From Alphaproteobacteria bacterium (GTDB lineage: Bacteria; Pseudomonadota; Alphaproteobacteria; Rhodospirillales; Rhodospirillaceae), in the NCBI GenBank assembly GCA_003250275.1, contig QKGW01000046.1, forward strand, positions 1 through 10,539: a stretch of 10,539 bases of DNA. The letters run 5' to 3'. Shown here piece by piece: positions 5,033 to 10,539 of the stretch (the stretch's first letter is position 1; each line of letters starts with the position of its first letter). A program made the position numbers and the translations under genes. The notes under the pieces are model-generated. The model was not told the DNA's origin. It worked only from the letters and a program-made list of their open reading frames with translations, and did no database searches.

Positions 5033-7369
5033 CTAGGCGTTCTCGCGGGCCTTGAGGGTCTCGCCGATTTCGCCGAGGAGTTCGAGCACGCGGTGCGACG
5101 CGTCGTTCATCTTCGCCACCGCCGCGCGCGCACCGTCGAAGTCCTTGCGATTGTGCAGTTCGAGCGCCTGCTTGCCGTAGAGATGCACCTGTTCGTGGGG
5201 TTCGCGCAGCGCGGCAAACGCGGGGAGCGCGAGGACGAGCGGATCGTCGACGCTCGCATACCAGCGGCCGAGGCGGCACGACAGGTGATCCGATAGGGTG
5301 TCGGCGGTTTGTGCGTCGCGTTCGAGCAGGCGGTCGACGACCTGGCGTTTGAACCGGACGTGATCGTTCTTCGCGACCTCGATGATCGTGCGCGCGGTGT
5401 TCATCCCGGCGAAATCCTCGACCCGTTTGTCGAGCACCGCGCTCGCCTGGTTGAGCGAAACCAGCATGGTGTCGATCTGCGCGAGGTTGTCGCTCGAAAG
5501 CCCGGCCACGCGCGCGCCGCCGTCGGCGATTTCCTGCACCGCGGTTTGCTGCTGGGCGAGGATTCCGGCGATGTCGCGCATCCGGCCATTGACGGCGTTC
5601 ACCCGCGAGGAGATGCCGTTGAGGCGCGCGCCCATCTGTGCCACGGCGTCGCGGGTGGTGCCCGCCGCCTCGGTGCTTTCGCGCATCGCCGCGAGCGCGG
5701 CGTCCATGCCGTTGCGCAGATGGCCGATACGCGCGCGGATGTCGTCGGTCGCGTGGGCGGTCTGGTTGGCGAGGGTTTTGACCTCGCCCGCGACCACCGC
5801 GAAGCCCTTGCCCGCGTCGCCCGCGCGCGCCGCCTCGATCGTCGCGTTGAGCGCGAGCAGGTTGGTCTGGGTCGCGATCGCTTCGATCTGATCGACGATC
5901 GAGACGATCTGCTCCGAGGCTTCGGCGAGCACCCGGACTTTGGCGTTGGCGTCGTCGACCAGGGTGCCGAGGGATTCGGCGGCGGTGTGCGCGGTGTTGG
6001 CGTCGCCGACGCCCGAAACCGCCTCGCCGTCCGCCTGCTCGCTTTCCTGTGCCGCGTTCTCGGAGTTTTCGGTGACCGAGCCGATCGTCGCCACCATCTC
6101 CTCGATCGCGGCGGCGATGGTCTGGCATTCCGACGCGGTGCGGCGCAGGTCCGAGAATACGCCGATCAGCACCAGCCCGGCCTCGTTGCTCTGCACCGCC
6201 GCATCGACGACGCCGGTGAGCTGCGCGTGCATACTCTTCAGCATCTCGCTTTCCTTGCGCCGCAAGGTGGCGACCATCTCTCCCATTTCATGCTCGAGGG
6301 TATCGAGCTTCTTCGCCTCGTCGCGCACGACGGCGATCGCGCGGGCCATTTCGCCGATCTCGTCGCGGCGCTTGGTTTGCGGCAGCTCGACGTCGAAATC
6401 GCGCCGGCTGATGCGCGACATCGCCCCGGTGAAGGCAAGGATCGGTCCGGAAATCCCGCGCGCGAGCAGCAGGCCGATGATCGTCGTCGCGACCGCGATG
6501 CCGGCGACGAGCAGGAGCACGGTGCGCCGGCTGTCGCGCAGCTGGCTGGCGTAGATTTCCGCGTCCATCGCGAGTTCGACGACGCCGAGCGGGCGGCCGG
6601 AATAGTCGGCGATCGCGTGCCCGAGAATTGCGAGGGTCTTGCCGTCTTGCGCGATTTCACGGATCACCGGCTTGCCGTCGAACGCCGCGCGGAAGTCCTC
6701 CGGCGAAAGCCGGGATTTCGAGAACGTGCCGCCGAAGAAGCGATAGCCCGGCGCTTCCGAAGCCGGGATCAGGAGCGCGGCGTCGGTGCCGTGCGCGGCC
6801 TTGAAATCCTCGAAAAAGGTTTTGCCGAAGGAAAGCCCGAACTCGACCGAACCGATGTGGCGGTCCTTCGCGAACAGCGGCACCACGCCGCGGATGCCGA
6901 GCCCGGCGACGCCGGTTTCGAGCCCGACGACCGGCTTTTTCGTGGCGTTGGTCTCGACCACGGTCTCGCGGATTTTCGAGAGGTCGTCGCCGAACTTCGA
7001 GACCTTGTGGACGCGCAGGAACGACGTCGCCGGTGGGGTGTGGAACTGGAACTGCTCGATGCTGAACGGCTTGGCGAGCGCCTCGAAGACCGGGAGCATC
7101 TGTTGGGTGAGGGCGGCGCGGTCGCCGGCCTCGACGGTTTCTCCGACCCCGGGGAGCGCCGCGATCACCGAGGCCATCGCCTTGGCCTGCTCGGCGGATG
7201 CGGCGAGCGCATTGGACAGGATGTTGAAGCGGTTCTTGAGATCGCTCTCCTCGGCGCGCCGGATCACTTCGGAGAAGTAGACGTTGACGGAAACGCCGAC
7301 GGCGATGGCGGAGACGAGCGAAATTCCAACGAGAACGCCGCCAAGGCGGGCGGAAATGCCGAACCGCAT
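5033..7369 (-). CDS. Methyl-accepting chemotaxis protein: double Cache-like sensor, HAMP, signalling domain, C-terminal CZB
   Basis: This 778-residue transmembrane chemoreceptor should signal to CheA/CheW. Residues 9-31 are the first membrane segment. Residues 32-280 are a periplasmic sensor like the dCache_3 type (FQFHTPPATSFLRVHKVSKF at 107-126, GLETGVAGLGIRGVVP at 149-164). The second membrane segment is about 283-303 and HAMP is 303-355. The cytoplasmic helices carry the signalling tip EAIATQTNLLALNATIEAAR (496-515) followed by AGDAGKGFAVVAGEVKTLA. Residues 665-770 match a chemoreceptor zinc-binding (CZB) domain, with H670, H695, C698 in SCRLGRWY, and H725 and H729 as candidate ligands. 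There is no CheR-binding pentapeptide at the end. The ATG is preceded by GAGAGGGG. It is separated from its upstream neighbour by a strong hairpin, so it is probably its own transcription unit. The ligand cannot be read from the sequence. Confidence 0.95.
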   Translation of the reverse strand: MRFGISARLGGVLVGISLVSAIAVGVSVNVYFSEVIRRAEESDLKNRFNILSNALAASAEQAKAMASVIAALPGVGETVEAGDRAALTQQMLPVFEALAKPFSIEQFQFHTPPATSFLRVHKVSKFGDDLSKIRETVVETNATKKPVVGLETGVAGLGIRGVVPLFAKDRHIGSVEFGLSFGKTFFEDFKAAHGTDAALLIPASEAPGYRFFGGTFSKSRLSPEDFRAAFDGKPVIREIAQDGKTLAILGHAIADYSGRPLGVVELAMDAEIYASQLRDSRRTVLLLVAGIAVATTIIGLLLARGISGPILAFTGAMSRISRRDFDVELPQTKRRDEIGEMARAIAVVRDEAKKLDTLEHEMGEMVATLRRKESEMLKSMHAQLTGVVDAAVQSNEAGLVLIGVFSDLRRTASECQTIAAAIEEMVATIGSVTENSENAAQESEQADGEAVSGVGDANTAHTAAESLGTLVDDANAKVRVLAEASEQIVSIVDQIEAIATQTNLLALNATIEAARAGDAGKGFAVVAGEVKTLANQTAHATDDIRARIGHLRNGMDAALAAMRESTEAAGTTRDAVAQMGARLNGISSRVNAVNGRMRDIAGILAQQQTAVQEIADGGARVAGLSSDNLAQIDTMLVSLNQASAVLDKRVEDFAGMNTARTIIEVAKNDHVRFKRQVVDRLLERDAQTADTLSDHLSCRLGRWYASVDDPLVLALPAFAALREPHEQVHLYGKQALELHNRKDFDGARAAVAKMNDASHRVLELLGEIGETLKARENA

Positions 7370-7428
7370 GACCCCTCTCTGTTCCTGGTTGAATGCGTGC
7401 CGGTTGCACGGCGGGCCATGAACAGCTT

Positions 7429-7457
7429 CTTATATTAGGGGTGTTCGCATCAAGAGA
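7429..7457 (-). promoter_or_regulatory. Candidate promoter of the chemoreceptor gene
   Basis: In the 193-bp gap 7370-7562 the only AT-rich patch gives a minus-strand TATAAG (7434-7429), a good -10 box. At 17 bp upstream the -35 position reads TCTCTT, which is poor; a better TTGATG is only 13 bp away. The resulting leader of about 50 bases contains a small CGTGC-N5-GCACG hairpin (7396-7410). I see neither sigma-54 (TGGC-N9-TTGC) nor FliA boxes. Apart from this patch and the hairpin at 7517-7557 I see nothing else in the gap. Confidence 0.28.
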
Positions 7458-7516
7458 AATACCGCGGGGAAAATCGCTTAAGGGGTGAATTCCGTAGAGA
7501 AACCCCACATTCGACG

Positions 7517-7557
7517 CGCGCCTCGCGCCGCCGGAGTTCCGGGCGGCGCGAGGCGCG
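7517..7557 (-). terminator. Strong hairpin after the LppC gene, probable terminator
   Basis: Positions 7517-7532 and 7542-7557 are perfectly complementary over 16 bp (arms rich in GCGCC and GGCGC) with a 9-base loop; two more pairs can form with a one-base bulge. It starts 5 bases after the LppC stop on the minus strand. No T-run follows immediately; a short TTTCTC comes about 20 bases later. This probably ends or protects the LppC mRNA and separates it from the chemoreceptor gene. Confidence 0.5.
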
Positions 7558-7562
7558 AGCGA

Positions 7563-8933
7563 TCAGTACGACTGGATGAACCGCGTCGGCGCGGGGGAGA
7601 CCTCGCGGCTGCCGGTTTTGGTGATCTCGCGCACCGCGAGCATCCGCTCGATCTGGCCGTCGGGGTTGAGGCGGAACGCACCGTTGACGCCGACGAAACC
7701 GGAGTTGGCGGTGAGGCGGGTCCAGGTGCCGTCGCCGGTCTGCGCGAGCGCGGCGGAGAGCGCGACCATGTCGTAGGCGAGCGAGCCGAGCTGCGACGGC
7801 GGATGGCCGTAGGTTTCGGTGAAGCGCGCGACGAAGCGGTCGTAGCCGACGCGCGAGGCGGCGGGGAACCACGCGCCGACGAGGGCGGGCTCGCCCGCGA
7901 GGTTCTCGTCCTGCCACAGCAGGGTGCCGAGGATCTTCACCTTCTCCGGATCGACGTCGTAGTACTTCAGCAGCGACACCACCTGGCGCAGCGCGGTGCC
8001 GCTCGCGGGCACGAGCAGCACGTCGAAGTCGACGTCGCCCAGAGTGTCGAGGAGGTCGAGCTGCTTGAGCTGCGCCACCGACGCCGGATCGGTGGCCCCG
8101 GCGAGGCTCGCCTTCTCGCGTTCGAGCGCGGCCTTGCGGCGGTTGTAGGCGGTGAAGTCGCGGATCACCGGCGAGAAGTTCGCCTTCGACGGATCGAAGA
8201 ACGCGGTGCGCACCATGAACCCGCCGTTCTTCGCCACCGCGATCTGCGCGGCGTCCGCCGCGGCACGGCCGTAGGCGGTGTCGGGCGCGAGCACGGCGAA
8301 ACGCTGCAGGCCCTGTTCGGCGGCGTAGCCGACGACGCGCTCGACCTGCGGGCCGATGAGGAACCCGGTGACGAACACGTTGTTGGACACCGCCGTCGGG
8401 TCGGTCGAGAACGACAGCACCGGAATGCCGGCGGACTGCGCCACTGCGGTCACCGCCTGCACCGAGTGCGAGAACAGCGGTCCGACGAACAGGCTCGAAC
8501 CGTGATCCTTAGCCTGCAATGCGGCGGCCTGCGCGCCCTCGGGGGTGCCCTTGGTGTCGTAGAACTGGAGGATCAGGTTGGGGTTGTTGACCTCGAACTG
8601 GGCGAGCAAGGCGGCGTCGCGCAGCGCCTGCCCGGCGCCCGCGGCCTCGCCCGAGGTCGGCACCAGCACCGCGACGCGGGTCTCGCGCATCACCCCCGGC
8701 TCGGCCGGCGCCGGTGCGAGTTCGGCGGGCGGCAGGGCCGCTTCCTGCGGCGCCTGGGGGGCGGGCGTCGGCGCCTTCGAGGTGATCGCCGGGCCTTGCT
8801 GCTGCGCGCAGGCGGCGAGGCCGAGCGCGAGCGCGCCCGCCGCGAGCGCCGCGCAGCGCCGGAACAGTTTGCGCGCGCGGGGCGTCGCCGTGTTATAACC
8901 GTTCGGGCCGAAGGCCGCCTCCGTGTGGTTCAT
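7563..8933 (-). CDS. LppC-type penicillin-binding protein activator, lipoprotein
   Basis: The 456-residue protein looks like the alphaproteobacterial LppC/YraM family, related to E. coli LpoA, which activates a peptidoglycan synthase from the outer membrane. Residues 19-42 form a lipoprotein signal: basic RARKLFRR, a hydrophobic Ala/Leu core and the lipobox LAAC with C42 as the modified residue. A Pro/Ala-rich linker (about 51-80) leads to a periplasmic-binding-protein type I fold starting RVAVLVPTSGEAAGAGQALR (86-105), with later GPLFSHSVQAVTAVAQSAGIPVLSFSTD-type segments typical of such folds. The E. coli-type N-terminal TPR domain is absent, as usual in alphaproteobacteria. The ATG has GAGGA upstream. 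It is divergent from rsmI by 30 bp, the common neighbourhood for this family. Activation of a PBP is inferred from the family. Confidence 0.88.
   Translation of the reverse strand: MNHTEAAFGPNGYNTATPRARKLFRRCAALAAGALALGLAACAQQQGPAITSKAPTPAPQAPQEAALPPAELAPAPAEPGVMRETRVAVLVPTSGEAAGAGQALRDAALLAQFEVNNPNLILQFYDTKGTPEGAQAAALQAKDHGSSLFVGPLFSHSVQAVTAVAQSAGIPVLSFSTDPTAVSNNVFVTGFLIGPQVERVVGYAAEQGLQRFAVLAPDTAYGRAAADAAQIAVAKNGGFMVRTAFFDPSKANFSPVIRDFTAYNRRKAALEREKASLAGATDPASVAQLKQLDLLDTLGDVDFDVLLVPASGTALRQVVSLLKYYDVDPEKVKILGTLLWQDENLAGEPALVGAWFPAASRVGYDRFVARFTETYGHPPSQLGSLAYDMVALSAALAQTGDGTWTRLTANSGFVGVNGAFRLNPDGQIERMLAVREITKTGSREVSPAPTRFIQSY
8869..8899 (+). promoter_or_regulatory. Candidate rsmI promoter inside the start of the LppC gene
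   Basis: TATAAC (8894-8899), part of the palindrome GTTATAAC (8892-8899), is a fair -10 box on the plus strand. A weak TTGCGC (8869-8874) lies 19 bp upstream. The predicted start is near 8906, giving a leader of about 58 bases before the rsmI ATG. Because only 30 bp separate the divergent start codons, a promoter inside the neighbouring coding region is expected. The -35 match and spacing are poor. Confidence 0.28.
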
Positions 8934-8963
8934 CTCTCGTTGTCCTCTTTCGGGATTTCCGTC

Positions 8964-9842
8964 ATGTCGCGTTCCGAGCCCGCGCCGGAAGCCGCCCCGC
9001 CGCTCGCCCCCGCACTCTACATCACCGCGACCCCGATCGGAAACCGCGGCGACGTCACCTTGCGCGGTCTCGACGTGCTCCGGGCCGCCGACCGGGTGCT
9101 GTGCGAGGATACCCGCGTCACCCGCAAGCTTCTCGGGTTATATGGGATTTCCCGCCCGCTCGTCGCCTACCACGATCACAACGCCGACGCGATGCGGCCC
9201 AAGGTGATCGCGTGGCTCGCCGCCGGAGAAGCGATCGCGCTGGTGAGCGACGCGGGCACCCCGCTGATTTCCGACCCCGGCTTCAAGCTCGCGCGCGATT
9301 GCCGCGCCGCCGGGCTGAAGGTGACGGCGGTGCCGGGCGCCTCCGCGCTGCTCGCCGCGCTCGCGGTGGCGGGCCAGCCGACCGACCGCTTCCTCTTTCT
9401 CGGGTTTCTCCCCGCCAAATCCGGCGCGCGCCGCGCCGAGTTGGCCGAGATCGCGCCGGTGCGCGCCTCCGTGGTGATCTACGAATCTCCGCGCCGCCTC
9501 GCCGATCTCCTCGCCGATGCGGCGGCGGCGCTGCCCGGACGCGAGGCGGTGGTGTGCCGCGAGCTGACCAAATTGTTCGAGGAGGTGACGGCGATGCCGA
9601 TCGCCGACCTCGCCCGCCACTATGCCGAAATCGAACCGCCGAAGGGCGAGGCGGTGGTGGTGATCGGTCCGCCGCCCGCCGACGCGGGCAAGTGGAGCGA
9701 CGCCGAGATCGACGCGGCGCTGCTGCGCGCCCTCGAAACCGGGTCGGTGAAGGATGCGGCCGCGGCGGTCGCGGCGGCCTCGGGGGTGGCGAAGAAGGTG
9801 CTCTATTCCCGCGCGATGGAACTCCGCGAGGCGCGCAGGTGA
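8964..9842 (+). CDS. rsmI: RsmI, 16S rRNA (cytidine(1402)-2'-O)-methyltransferase
   Basis: RsmI uses S-adenosylmethionine to methylate the 2'-O of C1402 in the decoding centre of 16S rRNA. The 292-residue product has normal length and the tetrapyrrole-methylase fold. Signatures are YITATPIGNRGDVTLR (19-34), EDTRVTRKLL (48-57), LVSDAGTPLISDPGF (93-107), VPGASALLAAL (123-133), YESPRR (173-178, usually YESPHR), CRELTKLFEEV (198-208) and PKGEAVVVIG (226-235). Residues 245-292 form the small C-terminal helical domain. I chose ATG 8964 because it puts the first strand about 18 residues in; frame continues upstream, but that part is antisense to the LppC gene. A modest GGGA lies about 8 bases before it. 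The stop overlaps the yraN start (GTGA), so the two are translationally coupled. Confidence 0.97.
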   Translation: MSRSEPAPEAAPPLAPALYITATPIGNRGDVTLRGLDVLRAADRVLCEDTRVTRKLLGLYGISRPLVAYHDHNADAMRPKVIAWLAAGEAIALVSDAGTPLISDPGFKLARDCRAAGLKVTAVPGASALLAALAVAGQPTDRFLFLGFLPAKSGARRAELAEIAPVRASVVIYESPRRLADLLADAAAALPGREAVVCRELTKLFEEVTAMPIADLARHYAEIEPPKGEAVVVIGPPPADAGKWSDAEIDAALLRALETGSVKDAAAAVAAASGVAKKVLYSRAMELREARR

Positions 9843-10222
9843 ACCGCGCGGCGGCCGGGCGCGCGAGCCATCGCCGCGGCCTCGCCGCCGAGAGTTTCGC
9901 GGCCTGGGCGTTGCGCCTCAAGGGCTGGCGCATTCTCGCCCGCCGGGTGCGTCCGCCGCGCGGCAGCGGCGCGGGCGAAATCGACCTCGTCGCGCGGCGC
10001 GGTGGCACCGTCGCCTTCGTCGAGATCAAGGCGCGGCCGAGCGAGGGCGCGGGTCTGTTCGCCATCGATCCGCACCAGCAAAGACGCTTGCTGCGCGCCG
10101 CCGAATGGTTCATCAAGAGCCATCCCGAGTTGTCTGGATGCGACCTGCGCTTCGATGCCGTGGTGGTGTGCCCGGGGCGCTGGCCGCGGCACCTCCCCGA
10201 CGCCTGGCGCGTCGACGCCTGA
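9839..10222 (+). CDS. yraN: YraN / UPF0102 family nuclease-like protein
   Basis: The 127-residue protein belongs to UPF0102 (YraN), a small family with a restriction-endonuclease-like fold and no firmly established function. The key pattern GEIDLVARRGGTVAFVEIKAR supplies D49, E62 and K64 of a PD-(D/E)xK-like site, and E18 in the preceding helix (RGLAAESFA) is also typical. Length is normal. I use the GTG at 9839, which overlaps the rsmI stop by 4 bp; GAGG lies about 7 bases upstream and no ATG fits. The rsmI-yraN pairing is common in proteobacteria. A nuclease role is inferred from the fold. Confidence 0.93.
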   Translation: MNRAAAGRASHRRGLAAESFAAWALRLKGWRILARRVRPPRGSGAGEIDLVARRGGTVAFVEIKARPSEGAGLFAIDPHQQRRLLRAAEWFIKSHPELSGCDLRFDAVVVCPGRWPRHLPDAWRVDA

Positions 10223-10252
10223 ACCCGCCCACCGATTGTTTCGAGGTCGATC

Positions 10253-10539
10253 ATGACGTCATCCCGTTCTCTCGTCCGCGCTTTCGCTCTCGCCGGAGCG
10301 GCGGTGTTTTCGCTTGCCGCCTGCACGCCTGCGGGCGTCGCGGTCGGCGCCGGTGCGACCGTCGGCACCGCGGCGGTGGACGAGCGCGGCGTCGGCGGCA
10401 CCGCGTCGGACGTGCGCATCCGCGCCGAGATCAACGCCGGATGGGTGAAGATCGATCCGTTCGCGTTCACCGGGGTCGGGCTGCTGATCCGCGGCGGCCG
10501 GGTGGTGCTCACCGGCACGGTTTCGACGCCGGACCGCTA
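10253..10539 (+). CDS. BON-domain lipoprotein (3' end cut by window edge)
   Basis: Ninety-five codons are visible. Residues 1-24 are a lipoprotein signal: SSRSLVR, a hydrophobic stretch and the lipobox LAAC with C24 as the lipidated residue. A Gly/Ala-rich segment (28-45) follows, then a BON-like domain with SDVRIRAEINAG (52-63) and IRGGRVVLTGTVSTPD (79-94), whose VxLxGxV pattern is diagnostic. BON domains are thought to attach proteins to phospholipid membranes; OsmY is the known example. The ATG has GAGG at 10243-10246 and lies 30 bp after the yraN stop, so it is probably in the same transcript as rsmI-yraN. A second BON domain could lie beyond the edge. Confidence 0.85.
   Translation, partial: MTSSRSLVRAFALAGAAVFSLAACTPAGVAVGAGATVGTAAVDERGVGGTASDVRIRAEINAGWVKIDPFAFTGVGLLIRGGRVVLTGTVSTPDR

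Noticed and set aside
4122..6128. Minus-strand open frame of 668 codons
   Set aside because: Very Arg-rich and low-complexity; it is out of frame with the chemoreceptor and antisense to hemW and the DUF1543 gene.
5309..7438. Plus-strand open frame of 709 codons opposite the chemoreceptor
   Set aside because: It mirrors the chemoreceptor gene in the antisense direction and has no recognisable domain.
7485..8963. Long plus-strand open frame upstream of and in frame with rsmI
   Set aside because: It is antisense to the clearly recognised LppC gene and looks like a reversed codon pattern; RsmI homology begins only near the ATG at 8964.

Overview
The window is very GC-rich and densely coded. It looks like chromosomal DNA of an alphaproteobacterium, with Rhodospirillales as a plausible but unproven placement. 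The evidence is gene content and order: grpE-hrcA divergent from rph-rdgB-hemW, followed by a penicillin-binding-protein-activator (LppC) gene divergent from rsmI-yraN. No rRNA, tRNA, CRISPR array, insertion sequence, phage gene or plasmid function is visible.

Layout. Positions 1-1687 (minus strand) hold the heat-shock pair hrcA then grpE; grpE runs off the left edge. A 132-bp divergent region (1688-1819) separates them from rph (RNase PH) and rdgB (non-canonical NTP pyrophosphatase), which are 3 bp apart on the plus strand. A 191-bp gap (3146-3336) follows and is the least ordinary part of the window. It has a GC hairpin just after rdgB, an AT-rich promoter-like block, several short inverted repeats, and a canonical intrinsic terminator only 11 bp before the likely hemW start. 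Then come hemW (radical-SAM heme chaperone) and a small DUF1543 gene made of two related halves.

A 778-residue chemoreceptor (periplasmic double-Cache-like sensor, HAMP, signalling hairpin, C-terminal zinc-binding CZB domain) lies on the minus strand. It converges on the DUF1543 gene with 2 bp between the stop codons. Upstream of it, beyond a strong 16-bp hairpin, is the LppC-type lipoprotein gene, also on the minus strand. LppC is divergent from rsmI with only 30 bp between start codons. rsmI overlaps yraN by 4 bp (GTGA), and a lipoprotein with a BON domain follows, cut by the right edge.

How the genes fit together. HrcA and GrpE serve protein folding and heat-shock control. RNase PH matures tRNA 3' ends, RdgB cleans the nucleotide pool and RsmI methylates 16S rRNA, so much of the window is RNA and nucleotide housekeeping. 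HemW handles heme. LppC and the BON lipoprotein belong to the envelope. The chemoreceptor is the obvious accessory gene.

I found no clearly new multi-gene system. The best leads are the structured rdgB-hemW intergenic region, the internal duplication in the DUF1543 protein, and unusual residues at conserved HemW motifs.
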